Shown in pieces: positions 15,482 to 23,107 of a stretch of 64,000 nt of DNA (within the stretch, counting starts at the first letter, position 1; each line of letters opens with the position of its first letter). The stretch is from NCBI GenBank assembly GCA_041690355.1, contig JAWLHK010000006.1, forward strand, positions 1 through 64,000. Reading direction: 5' to 3'. The notes beneath the pieces are model-generated. The model was given only the letters and a program-made list of their open reading frames with translations, had not been told where the DNA came from and did not search any database. Position numbers and translations under genes: made by a program. The stretch comes from JAWLHK01 sp041690355 [NCBI: bacterium] (lineage in GTDB: Bacteria; J088; JAWLBW01).

Positions 15482-15634
15482 CGAGCCACGCGCACGGGTT
15501 GGGGCCGGCGGGCCTGGTGCTGTGGAAACGCTGTTCTGAAACGGGTGCAATCTGCACCTGGAGCGCCCGCCGGGCCTGCGCTTGCATGGCGGGAGGGTGC
15601 GTGTTAAGGTGTTGTCACACGCCCGGAGGGTTCT

Positions 15635-15982
15635 TTGTATAAACCGCTCCCCGAAGTACGAAAATTCAGTCGGGCCCCGCTTGCGACCCGCGTCAACTGC
15701 CTGGGCCCCGGCACGTTTTTCTCCGACTTCACGATCAACGTGAGCGAGGGGGGGATGATGCTGCAGGCCATCAGCGAGGTGCGTCCCGGCACCGAGCTCG
15801 AGGTCCAGTTCTCCATTCCCGGTTCGGGCAAGGTCATCAAGGCGGTCGCCGAGGTGGTCTGGACCCGCAAGAACCCGCGCGGAGAGGCCCAGATCGGCGT
15901 CGGTCTGGGCGTGCGCTTCAAACGCATTGAACGCGACGAGCAGGCGACCATCCGCCGCTTCGTCGAAACGCAGTCGGCCTGA
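15635..15982 (+). CDS. PilZ domain protein
   Basis: 115 residues, a single PilZ domain. The c-di-GMP-binding pattern is present: an RxxxR-like basic motif near the N-terminus ('RKFSRAPL') and (D/N)xSxxG as 'NVSEGG'. It starts with TTG at 15635 behind GGAGGG (15625-15630). Likely a c-di-GMP receptor affecting motility, surface attachment or polysaccharide, though the target is unknown. A GC-rich inverted repeat (CCGGCGGGC / GCCCGCCGG, about 15506-15580) lies in the preceding intergenic gap. Confidence 0.85.
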   Translation: MYKPLPEVRKFSRAPLATRVNCLGPGTFFSDFTINVSEGGMMLQAISEVRPGTELEVQFSIPGSGKVIKAVAEVVWTRKNPRGEAQIGVGLGVRFKRIERDEQATIRRFVETQSA

Positions 15983-16013
15983 GCCGCCGCCGAATTTTCC
16001 CCCTCCCGTTCGT

Positions 16014-16406
16014 TCAGGACGCGCGCGAACGCAGCAGCGGCGCGGGCGGAATCGAGCCCCAGAACACCTGCTGCCCGGCGATCCGTCCCCCTGTCACCGT
16101 GAAGATCTCCAGGTAGGTCATCATCCCCTCGGCATGCTCGACGATCACCTCGTCGCCGGTCTGCCAGAAGCGGCGCACGTCGACCCGCGGCGCCTCGGGC
16201 ATGTTCGAGAAGGCGGCGTAGTAGTACTTGAGGATGTTTTCGACCCCCGAGGCCAGGATGTCGGTGTGGCCGAGCAGAAAGCCGACCCCCGGATCGCGCA
16301 GCACCGCCTCGGGCGCATACAGCGTGCGCATCGTATCCAGGTCGCCTTTCTGAAAGGCGGTGTAGAATTCGCGGACGGGGGAGGGGAGATCCTGAACGGC
16401 GGGCAT
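16014..16406 (-). CDS. SnoaL-like / NTF2-fold protein
   Basis: 130 residues with the NTF2-like cone fold pattern: 'PVREFYTAFQKGDLDTMRTLYAPEAVLRDP' then 'ILKYYYAAFSNMPE', 'VRRFWQTGDEVIVEHAEGMMT' and a final strand. SnoaL-like proteins include small isomerases, cyclases and ligand binders; no specific activity can be read here. The start at 16406 is preceded by GGAG. It sits convergent to the PilZ gene and divergent from ppsR. Confidence 0.7.
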   Translation of the reverse strand: MPAVQDLPSPVREFYTAFQKGDLDTMRTLYAPEAVLRDPGVGFLLGHTDILASGVENILKYYYAAFSNMPEAPRVDVRRFWQTGDEVIVEHAEGMMTYLEIFTVTGGRIAGQQVFWGSIPPAPLLRSRAS

Positions 16407-16525
16407 GGTCGACTCCGGGGAAAAGAGGGTAGGGTAGCCGACCGCGCGCCCGGTGACAAGCCGCGGGCGGGGCGTGCGACGCTGCACGGGGAAAAAACGG
16501 GCGTGATTCCCCCCCGGGGATTCTA

Positions 16526-16531
16526 TATACT
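16526..16531 (+). promoter_or_regulatory. -10 element close to the ppsR start
   Basis: TATACT ends 7 nt before ATG 16539, and no Shine-Dalgarno is present. Transcription would begin at or within a base or two of the start codon, as in a leaderless mRNA. Confidence 0.45.
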
Positions 16532-16538
16532 GGCTGAC

Positions 16539-17348
16539 ATGTCTTCGCGAACCCTGTTCGTGCTCAGCGACAGCACCGGTTCGACCGCCGAAAAGGTGAC
16601 CCGCGCCGCCGTCATGCAGTTCTCCGACGCCGACGTGCGCATCCGCCGCTTTCCCAACATCCGCACCGAGGCCGCCCTGCGCCGCGCCCTCGAGCTCGCC
16701 CGCGACGAAGACGCGCTCGTCGTGCACACCATCGGGTTGCGCACCCTGCGCGATCTCGCCAATTACGAAACCGAGCGGCAGGGCATTCAGGCGCTCGACC
16801 TGCTCGGACCGCTGCTCACGAAGCTCTCGACCTACCTGGGACGCGCCCCGTACAACCTGCCGGGCCTTCTGCACCAGCTCGACGAAGACTACTTTCACCG
16901 GGTCGATGCCGTCGAGTTCGCCGTGCGCCACGACGACGGCATGGGCATCGATACGATTCAAGGCGCCGATCTCATTCTCGCCGGCGTGAGCCGCACCTCG
17001 AAGACCCCCCTGAGCATGTACCTCGCGCACCTCGGCTACCGCGTGGGCAACGTGCCCATCGTTCCCGGAATTCCCCCGCCCGAACAGCTGCTCACGGCGC
17101 CGAAAGAGAAGGTCTTCGGCCTCATCATCCGCCCCGAGTCGCTCGTGCGGGTGCGCGAAGAGCGCCTGCGCAAACTGGGGGTCCAGAAAAAGACCAGTTA
17201 CGTGGATGGGCGGTCCATTCAGCAGGAGCTCGCCCAGGCGCGCAGGCTGTATGAGGAACAGGGGTGGCGCGTCATCGACGTGAGCGGCAAGGCGGTCGAA
17301 GAGGTCGCCACCGAGCTCATGACCCACCTCGGGGCGCACGAAGGCTGA
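16539..17348 (+). CDS. ppsR: PEP synthase (pyruvate, water dikinase) regulatory protein
   Basis: 269 residues of the DUF299 family. PpsR both phosphorylates (ADP-dependent) and dephosphorylates (Pi-dependent) a Thr next to the catalytic His of PEP synthase, switching gluconeogenesis off and on. The P-loop-like GVSRTSKT is at 149-156; 'LSDSTGSTAEKV' near the N-terminus and 'YVDGRSIQQEL' near the C-terminus also fit. ppsA is not in this window. PPDK as target is less likely on overall resemblance but cannot be excluded. Confidence 0.9.
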   Translation: MSSRTLFVLSDSTGSTAEKVTRAAVMQFSDADVRIRRFPNIRTEAALRRALELARDEDALVVHTIGLRTLRDLANYETERQGIQALDLLGPLLTKLSTYLGRAPYNLPGLLHQLDEDYFHRVDAVEFAVRHDDGMGIDTIQGADLILAGVSRTSKTPLSMYLAHLGYRVGNVPIVPGIPPPEQLLTAPKEKVFGLIIRPESLVRVREERLRKLGVQKKTSYVDGRSIQQELAQARRLYEEQGWRVIDVSGKAVEEVATELMTHLGAHEG

Positions 17349-17370
17349 CCCGCCCGCGGAGCCCCCTTCC

Positions 17371-18291
17371 ATGTTCCGCCACTACCTCGACCTCGAGTAT
17401 CCGATTGCCGCCGCCCAGCTCGTCTTCACCATGCTGGGCATGGGGGCCGCGCTGCGCCCGGGCGACTTTCTGCATCTGCTGCGGGCGCCCCGGGCGCTCG
17501 TGACGGGCATCGTCTACCAGCTCGTGGCCGTGCCGCTTCTGGCGGCGGCCTGGGTCTTTCTCTTCCCCCTCGACGCGGGGCTCGCGGTGGGCCTCTTCAT
17601 TCTCGCCGCCGTGCCCGGCGGCTCGCTCTCCAACGTCTTTACCTGGCTGGGCGGGGGCAACGTGCCGCTCTCGATTTCGCTCACGGCGGTGCTCACCCTG
17701 GGCGCCCTGGGCACCACGCCGCTGCTGCTTTCGCTGCTTACGGCGGGGGCCCTGCCCGGCCTCGTCATGCCGGTGGGGCGCATGCTGGCCGAGATCGTGC
17801 TGCTTCTGCTGCTCCCGCTCGCCGCGGGCATGAGCCTGCAGCGGCGTTTTCCCGGTGCGGCGCCGCGTCTCGCGCGCCTCTTTCTGCGCGGCGGTCTCGT
17901 GCTCGTCGGCGTCGTCGTCGTGGGGGCCCTGGGCAGCGGACGCATCCGCGTCGACGCCTACGGCTGGCTCGGCCCGCTTGTGCTCATCGGCTTCTGTCAC
18001 GCGGCTCTCTTCGGCGGCGAGCTGGCGGCGCGCCTGGCCGGCCTCGGGCATCGCGAACAGTTTGCCATCGGCATCGAGGCGGCCGCGCGCAATGGCAACC
18101 TCGCGCTGCTGCTGGCGGTCTCCCTCCTGCGTTCGGCTCCGGAACCCGTGGCCGCCGGGGCCGTCTTCGCCATTCTCTACTACGGCGGCACGGCGCTCGT
18201 GACCGGCCTGCTCGCCGTGCCGATCTACCGCGCCCGCGCCCGGAGGGTCGACGCCCGGGCGGCACGGCCCCCCTTCGTTACTCCGGGGTGA
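17371..18291 (+). CDS. BASS-family (bile acid:sodium symporter-like) transporter
   Basis: 306 residues with about nine to ten hydrophobic segments. 'FTMLGMGAALRPGDFL', 'AAVPGGSLSNVFTWLGGGNVPLSISLTAV' and 'GIEAAARNGNLALLL' match the SBF/BASS family, which carries organic anions such as bile acids, pyruvate or pantoate with sodium. The substrate cannot be told. It starts 22 nt after ppsR, so the two are likely co-transcribed; a pyruvate-type substrate would suit that neighbour but this is inference. Its last 14 nt overlap the convergent response-regulator gene. Confidence 0.82.
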   Translation: MFRHYLDLEYPIAAAQLVFTMLGMGAALRPGDFLHLLRAPRALVTGIVYQLVAVPLLAAAWVFLFPLDAGLAVGLFILAAVPGGSLSNVFTWLGGGNVPLSISLTAVLTLGALGTTPLLLSLLTAGALPGLVMPVGRMLAEIVLLLLLPLAAGMSLQRRFPGAAPRLARLFLRGGLVLVGVVVVGALGSGRIRVDAYGWLGPLVLIGFCHAALFGGELAARLAGLGHREQFAIGIEAAARNGNLALLLAVSLLRSAPEPVAAGAVFAILYYGGTALVTGLLAVPIYRARARRVDARAARPPFVTPG

Positions 18292-18688
18292 ACGGGCGCT
18301 CCGGTTCCCCTCCGGATCGGCCGGCGTGCCGGGCGACCATGCCGAGAAGACGGTCGAGGTCGACCGGCTTGCTCAGGTAGCCCGCCACATGCAGTGTTTC
18401 GGCCATGCGGGGGAGCATGCTGTGGCCCGAGAAGAGGACGATGGGCAGTTCGGCCAGCGCATCGTCGGTCTTCACCCGGCGCACCAGATCTTCGCCGCTC
18501 ATGTCGGGCATCATGAGGTCGACGATGGCCAGGGCCGGACGCAGGTGCGTGGCCAGAAACGCGAGGGCTTCGTTGCCATTGCGCACGCCCGCCGCGCGGT
18601 AGCCGTGTGACGTGAGCGCCAGCTGAAGCATCGTGCGCACGTCTTCGTCGTCTTCGACGATGAGCACCTGGGGCCCGTCAGACCGCAT
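18278..18688 (-). CDS. Single-domain response regulator
   Basis: 136 residues, one receiver domain with acidic residues 'VEDDED' near 11-16, phosphoacceptor Asp57 in 'AIVDLMMPD', and the conserved Lys in 'YLSKPVD'. No output domain. It overlaps the upstream kinase gene by 11 nt and is its likely partner. It may act by protein binding or as a relay intermediate. Confidence 0.88.
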   Translation of the reverse strand: MRSDGPQVLIVEDDEDVRTMLQLALTSHGYRAAGVRNGNEALAFLATHLRPALAIVDLMMPDMSGEDLVRRVKTDDALAELPIVLFSGHSMLPRMAETLHVAGYLSKPVDLDRLLGMVARHAGRSGGEPERPFTPE

Positions 18689-20921
18689 CGGTTCCCCGCC
18701 GGGGGAGTGTGACCGTGAACCGCGTGTCGCCCGGCGAGCTCTCGACGGCGATGCTGCCGCCGAAGGCTTCGGTGAGCGAGCGCACGATGTACAGGCCTAG
18801 CCCCAGTCCTCCATAGTTACGCAGCGAGACCCCGCGTTCGAACGGGTTGAAGATGCGCTCCTGTATCTCGGGGGGGATGCCGATTCCGTGATCGCCGACT
18901 TCAAGCGTGACGTTTTCGCCTTCGTCGCGCACCCGGATTTCAATCGGTTTTCCGCCTCCGAATTTGACGGCGTTACTCAGCAGATTGGCGACGATCTGTT
19001 CGACGCGCATCCGGTCCCATTCGCCCGTGGCGCTCCCCGGGGCGGTGACGGTAATGGACGATCCGGATGCGTCGATGTCGCCTTTCTGGGCGCTTACCGT
19101 CTCACGCACGACCTCGGCCAGATCGACCGGCTCCAGGGAGAGTTGGAGCCGCCCCCCCCGGATGCGCCCGAGATCGAGCAGCTCGCGCACGAACCGGCCG
19201 AGGCGCCGGTCTTCCCGCTCGATGACCTCGAGGGCCGTCGCCTGGCCCTCGGGCGACAGTTTTCCCGACCGCAGCGTCTGCACGGCCAGATGCAGCGACG
19301 AGATGGGCCCGCGAATCTCGTGGGCGGCGATGGCCAGGAATTCGTCGCGGGCCCGCAGGGCTTCGTGGGCCTGTTCATAGAGGCGTGCGTTTTCGAGCGC
19401 GAGCGAGGCCCGCCGGCCCAGTTCTTCGATGACCTCGACTTCGCGTTCGCCATATCCGCGGCCGGCGGCGGCCATGAGGGTGAGCGCGCCGGCGATCTGC
19501 CCGCCGGCGAGCAGGGGCACCGAGAGGTAGGCGCGGCCGTCGCGCCGGTAATGGGTCGCATGGGTCTGCGCCAGCGCCCGCCGCACGTCGGTCGCTATCC
19601 TTTCCCGCGGATTACGCACGACGGCGACCAGCCGCGAGGGGCCCGCGTCCCGGAGCAGATCGACGGCGCAGCCGTCTCCCAGGAGGGGAACGGCGAGCCG
19701 TGCCACCGATTCGAGCGCCTGCTCGGCGTTCAGCGACGCGAGCAGGCGCGTGGCGTCTGACAGAAACTCGGTATGCCGCAGCGAGCGGGCGCGCTCGGTG
19801 ACGTCCCTGAAGCTCCAGACGCGGCCGATGATCTTGTTGTCGCTGCGCTGGGGAATGGAATAGCGTTCGTAGACCCGCCCGTCCTTGAACTGGAGGGTGT
19901 CGAAGCTCTCCTGTTCGGCATGGGCGTAGAGATTCTGGACCCCGGTCAGAAACTGTTGGGGATTCTCGAGCTGATCGAGGACGAAGTCCAGCAGCGCCCG
20001 GTCGTCACCCTGGTCGGCGAGCGATTGGGGGATGCCCCAGAGCGAGCGGAAACGCTGGTTGTAGGTTTCGATTCTGCCTGAACGGTCGACGACGAGCAGA
20101 CCGTCGGCCGTCGCGTCGAGCGTTGCCGTCAGCAAAGACACATTCGAAGCGAGCTTGTCGAGCGTCGCCTTCTGTTCCGTGACGTCCCAGCAGGTTCCCG
20201 TCATGCGCAGCAGCGTCCCCTCCTTGTTGCGCAGGGCGGCCCCCCGCGTGTGCAGCGTACGGATGGCGCCGTCGGGGCGCAGGATGCGATGCTCGTACGA
20301 GAAATAGCCCCCCCGGTGATAGGCGCTGAGCAGGACAGACTGCACATGTTCCCGATCGGCGGGAAAGATGTATCCGAGAAAGACCTCGAGGGAAGAGGGC
20401 GGAGTTCCCGACTCGCCGAGTCCGTAGATGCGGCAGAGTTCGCGGGACCAGACCAGGCGGTTGGCATGGGCATCCCACTCGAAACTCCCGATGTGTGCGA
20501 CTTCCTGGGCCTCGCGCAGGCGGGCTTCGCTGTCGCGCAGGCGCTGCTCGTTTTCGAACGCCTGGGTGAAGTCGACGCCGGCGCCGATGGTGCCGATGAT
20601 TTTACCTTCGGTATCCCGCAACGGCTCGACGGTGACCTGATACCATTTTTCCCCGTAGGCATACCGGAATGTTTCACGCCGCCCGGTCAGCGCTGCGAGA
20701 TGGTGCGCATTGGCCGGCTCCCGCGGGTCACGTGTCCCCACGAAATCGTAGACCGACGAGCCGGTAAGCCGGCCGATACCGAGGTTCTCGGCGATGACGC
20801 TGCCGTAGGTGAAGGTGAGCCGCAGATCCGTGTCGGTGCTCCACACCGCTCCGGGAAACTGGCTGAGCAGCAGATTCAGGTAGTCGGGGCGGACGCCTTG
20901 CTTGGACCCGGAAGCTGGCAT
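18678..20921 (-). CDS. PAS/GAF sensor histidine kinase
   Basis: 747 residues with no membrane segments, so a cytoplasmic sensor. Three PAS domains (about 15-125, 140-255, 265-380), one GAF domain (about 390-515), then the dimerisation/phosphoacceptor helix with 'AAHEIRGPISSLH', and an ATPase domain with N box 'LLSNAVKFGGG', 'GDHGIGIPPEI' and 'GLGLGLYIVRS'. PAS2 has the 'WSRELCRIYGLGES' pattern of PAS_3 domains. The H box reads HEIRGP instead of the common HELRTP. Co-transcribed with the downstream receiver. Ligand unknown. Confidence 0.9.
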   Translation of the reverse strand: MPASGSKQGVRPDYLNLLLSQFPGAVWSTDTDLRLTFTYGSVIAENLGIGRLTGSSVYDFVGTRDPREPANAHHLAALTGRRETFRYAYGEKWYQVTVEPLRDTEGKIIGTIGAGVDFTQAFENEQRLRDSEARLREAQEVAHIGSFEWDAHANRLVWSRELCRIYGLGESGTPPSSLEVFLGYIFPADREHVQSVLLSAYHRGGYFSYEHRILRPDGAIRTLHTRGAALRNKEGTLLRMTGTCWDVTEQKATLDKLASNVSLLTATLDATADGLLVVDRSGRIETYNQRFRSLWGIPQSLADQGDDRALLDFVLDQLENPQQFLTGVQNLYAHAEQESFDTLQFKDGRVYERYSIPQRSDNKIIGRVWSFRDVTERARSLRHTEFLSDATRLLASLNAEQALESVARLAVPLLGDGCAVDLLRDAGPSRLVAVVRNPRERIATDVRRALAQTHATHYRRDGRAYLSVPLLAGGQIAGALTLMAAAGRGYGEREVEVIEELGRRASLALENARLYEQAHEALRARDEFLAIAAHEIRGPISSLHLAVQTLRSGKLSPEGQATALEVIEREDRRLGRFVRELLDLGRIRGGRLQLSLEPVDLAEVVRETVSAQKGDIDASGSSITVTAPGSATGEWDRMRVEQIVANLLSNAVKFGGGKPIEIRVRDEGENVTLEVGDHGIGIPPEIQERIFNPFERGVSLRNYGGLGLGLYIVRSLTEAFGGSIAVESSPGDTRFTVTLPRRGTDAV

Positions 20922-21150
20922 GTTTCGTCAGGGCGCGGGTTGATCGGCGGACGCAATCGTGCCCCGTCGGGCCATCGCGTCCCACTTCAGCATGCGCGAT
21001 GCGGCGTCGTGGCCGCAGCCCCGGGCAGTGTCCCGGTTGCGGGCGGGCCGGCGAGCGTCGGGTTCGCGGCCCCGGTACGCTGCGTTTGTGCCCGCCCGCG
21101 GTGGAACGGATGATACACTGTGTTTCACCGTCACGTCGGAGTCGTCTGAA

Positions 21151-21972
21151 GTGGAAGCCTATGAAATCCGTCTGCGTGCCGCGTTGCGTGAGGCCGGCTC
21201 GGTGCTCGTGACCCTCTCCGGTGGAGTCGACAGCTCGCTGCTCGCGCGCATCGCCCATGAGGAGCTGGGCGAGCGTGCCGCCGCGCTCACGGCGGTCGGC
21301 GCTGCGCTCTCGGCGCGCGAGCTGGAAGACTGCCGGCGCATCGCCGCCGAGATCGGCATCCGTCATTTCGCCGTCGACTCGCGCGAAATCGACGATCCCG
21401 ACTACCGGGCCAATCCGGTCAACCGCTGCTACTTCTGCAAGACCGAGCTGTACGGGCTGGCTGCCGGCAAAGCCCGCGAGCTCGGCTTCGCGCGTCTGGC
21501 CGCGGGGATCAACCGCGACGACCTGGGTGACCACCGTCCCGGGATCGTCGCCGCCCGGGAGCACGACGTGCTCATGCCGTACGTCGAGGCGCGCATGGGC
21601 AAGCAGGAGATCCGCGCTGTCGCCCGCCGCATCGGGCTCAGCGTGGCCGAAAAGCCCGCCGCCGCCTGCCTGGCCAGCCGCATCCCTTACGGGCTCGGCG
21701 TCACCGAAGAGCGCCTGCGCCGCATCGAGCAGTGCGAGAACGTGCTCAAGGATCTCGGCTTCGCCCAGTGCCGGGTGCGCCTGCACGACAAGGTGGCGCG
21801 CATCGAAGTGCCTCCCGCCATGCTTCTGCACCTGCTCGAGCATCGGGAACGGATCGTCGAAAGTTTCCGCGGCGCCGGCTTCAGCTACGTGACGCTCGAT
21901 CTGGAGGGCTTTCGCAGCGGCAGCCTGAATGCCGGGCTCCCGCAGGCGGAGACCGGAATCCACCATGGCTGA
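21151..21972 (+). CDS. larE: LarE-family ATP-dependent sacrificial sulfur transferase
   Basis: 273 residues from a GTG at 21151 preceded by GGAG (21138-21141). LarE donates sulfur to the nickel-pincer precursor used by lactate racemase and related enzymes. The PP-loop '[12 protein letters not shown]' is near residue 24. 'NRCYFCKTELY' and 'PAAACLASRIPYG' are family signatures; the Cys in the latter corresponds to the sacrificial Cys of Lactiplantibacillus LarE. larA, larB and larC are not in the window. It overlaps the next small gene by 8 nt. Confidence 0.85.
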   Translation: MEAYEIRLRAALREAGSVLVTLSGGVDSSLLARIAHEELGERAAALTAVGAALSARELEDCRRIAAEIGIRHFAVDSREIDDPDYRANPVNRCYFCKTELYGLAAGKARELGFARLAAGINRDDLGDHRPGIVAAREHDVLMPYVEARMGKQEIRAVARRIGLSVAEKPAAACLASRIPYGLGVTEERLRRIEQCENVLKDLGFAQCRVRLHDKVARIEVPPAMLLHLLEHRERIVESFRGAGFSYVTLDLEGFRSGSLNAGLPQAETGIHHG

Positions 21973-22171
21973 GCGCGATCGGCAGCCGGGGGGCGGCCCG
22001 CTGCCGTTTCCGACTTCGGCCTGTCACGGCTGCCGGCACATGGTGCTGGTGGGCAACCGGTGCGGTAGCCGCTTTCTGCAGTGCCGGGCGGCCGCGCAGT
22101 CGTTCTACCCGCCTCAGCCGGTGGGCGATTGCGCGTTGCGCTTGCCTGCATCCCCCTCGGGCGGCGGATAA
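21965..22171 (+). CDS. Small Cys-rich protein translationally coupled to larE
   Basis: 68 residues. Starts inside the end of larE (8-nt overlap). It has 'SACHGCRHMV', 'GNRCGSRFLQC' and 'YPPQPVGDCAL', giving CxxC plus three further Cys, like a small zinc ribbon or iron-sulfur-type module. I do not know an assigned function; coupling suggests it works with LarE, for instance in sulfur or metal handling. Its 3' end overlaps the convergent B2-like gene by 58 nt. Confidence 0.6.
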   Translation: MAERDRQPGGGPLPFPTSACHGCRHMVLVGNRCGSRFLQCRAAAQSFYPPQPVGDCALRLPASPSGGG

Positions 22172-22572
22172 GCCCAGGTCTCGCGGAACCCGCCCAGGAA
22201 CTCCGCATCCTCCCAGAGCGGCTCGCCGTTCAGCGTGAGCCATGCATGCCCCGTAACCCCGTTGCGATCCGGTTTGACCCCCATGTGGAACCGGACGTTG
22301 AACCCGCGGCCGGTCAGGTGCAGAAAGCGCAGCAGCGACAGCTTCAGGCAGTTGCCCATGTTCAGGTAGGGGAGCTGATAGACCACCATTTCGGAGAGTC
22401 GCCGGATGCGTTCGGCATCGGTCCACCGCCGGGCATAGCGGCGCCCGGTCGGCGTCATGCGCGCCATGAGCCCGTCGAGGGGGGCGCGGTCGAACATCAC
22501 GCTCAGATAGACCAGCTCGCCCGCCATCCGGGCGACCGTGGGGAGATCGCGAACCACATGCATGCTTTTCAT
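22114..22572 (-). CDS. Lasso-peptide B2-like transglutaminase-fold leader peptidase
   Basis: 152 residues matching the transglutaminase-like family of lasso peptide B2 proteins, cysteine proteases that remove RiPP leader peptides. The likely catalytic residues are Cys75 in 'NMGNCLKLSLLRFLHL', His109 in 'VTGHAWLTLNG', and Asp122 (or Glu121) after 'EPLW'. ATG 22572 is chosen by length; ATG 22563 is an alternative and neither has a strong Shine-Dalgarno. It diverges from the PqqD-like gene across 98 bp. No cyclase or transporter gene is beside it. The Pro/Gly tail overlaps the larE-linked gene. Confidence 0.8.
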   Translation of the reverse strand: MKSMHVVRDLPTVARMAGELVYLSVMFDRAPLDGLMARMTPTGRRYARRWTDAERIRRLSEMVVYQLPYLNMGNCLKLSLLRFLHLTGRGFNVRFHMGVKPDRNGVTGHAWLTLNGEPLWEDAEFLGGFRETWAYPPPEGDAGKRNAQSPTG

Positions 22573-22611
22573 CTTGCCGAATCCCGGGCGGATAGTCAAT
22601 TTGATAAGAGC

Positions 22612-22641
22612 TTGACGAATTGGAAAGCCGAGTGCCAGAAT
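22612..22641 (+). promoter_or_regulatory. Sigma-70-type promoter of the RiPP recognition/precursor unit
   Basis: TTGACG (22612-22617), an 18-bp spacer, and CAGAAT (22636-22641), 29 nt before the ATG at 22671. It lies between the divergent B2-like and PqqD-like genes. Confidence 0.5.
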
Positions 22642-22670
22642 GGGGATAGAAACCGAACGGGGAGGCCGGC

Positions 22671-22943
22671 ATGGGCTATCGCATCCATCCATCAGTGTTG
22701 TTCACCGATCTGGAAGACGGCACGAGCGTGCTGCTGCACATGGACAGCAAGTTCTATTTCACGCTGAACGAGTCGGGCACGGTCATCTGGCGCGCACTCA
22801 TGGAGCGTGAGGGTGCGACGGCCGAGGATCTCGCCCGCAGCCTCGCCGCCACCACGTTCAGTGTCGAAGAAGAAACGCTGCGGAACGACATCGACAGCAT
22901 GTTCCGCGAAATGGTCGGCGAAGATATCCTGGTTGAGGAGTGA
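22671..22943 (+). CDS. PqqD-like RiPP precursor recognition protein (RRE, lasso B1 type)
   Basis: 90 residues with the PqqD fold: 'HPSVLFTDLEDGTSVLLHMDSKFYF', 'LNESGTVIWRALM' and a C-terminal helical pair ending 'MVGEDILVEE'. PqqD and lasso B1 proteins bind leader peptides and present them to the processing enzyme. GGGAGG (22658-22663) precedes the ATG. Followed after 3 nt by the 45-codon precursor candidate and opposed by a B2-like peptidase, as in split B1/B2 systems. Confidence 0.85.
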   Translation: MGYRIHPSVLFTDLEDGTSVLLHMDSKFYFTLNESGTVIWRALMEREGATAEDLARSLAATTFSVEEETLRNDIDSMFREMVGEDILVEE

Positions 22944-22946
22944 GCC

Positions 22947-23084
22947 ATGGCGAAACGTAACTACAGTCAGCCGTCGTTCGCCCGGTACCGCCCCGTGCGC
23001 GACGTGACCCTGCTGACGCAGTGCTGCCCGTTCGATGAAGAGCCGGTCGATCCCAAGCGGGGCCACGCCGTCTTTTCGGGCTGA
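22947..23084 (+). CDS. Candidate RiPP precursor peptide (lasso-like leader)
   Basis: 45 residues, too short for ordinary gene calling. GAGGAG (22935-22940) is six bases before the ATG. The N-terminal half carries Y6-S-Q-P9-S-F11, the YxxPxL/F motif that B1/RRE proteins recognise in lasso leaders, and T21, 15 residues after the Tyr, as in typical lasso leaders where Thr is two residues before the cut. If the core starts at L23 it reads LTQCCPFDEE, with Asp at core position 8 and Glu at 9, the positions used for lasso rings. Two adjacent Cys (26, 27) are unusual. The tail is PVDPKRGHAVFSG. No cyclase gene is nearby, so the final product is unknown. Confidence 0.75.
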   Translation: MAKRNYSQPSFARYRPVRDVTLLTQCCPFDEEPVDPKRGHAVFSG

Positions 23085-23107
23085 GCGCGCAGACATCGAT
23101 TGTTTGA

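Noticed and set aside
21151-21972. LarE as the missing lasso cyclase
   Set aside because: The PP-loop is shared, but the Cys motifs and length are LarE's and not those of asparagine-synthetase-like cyclases.
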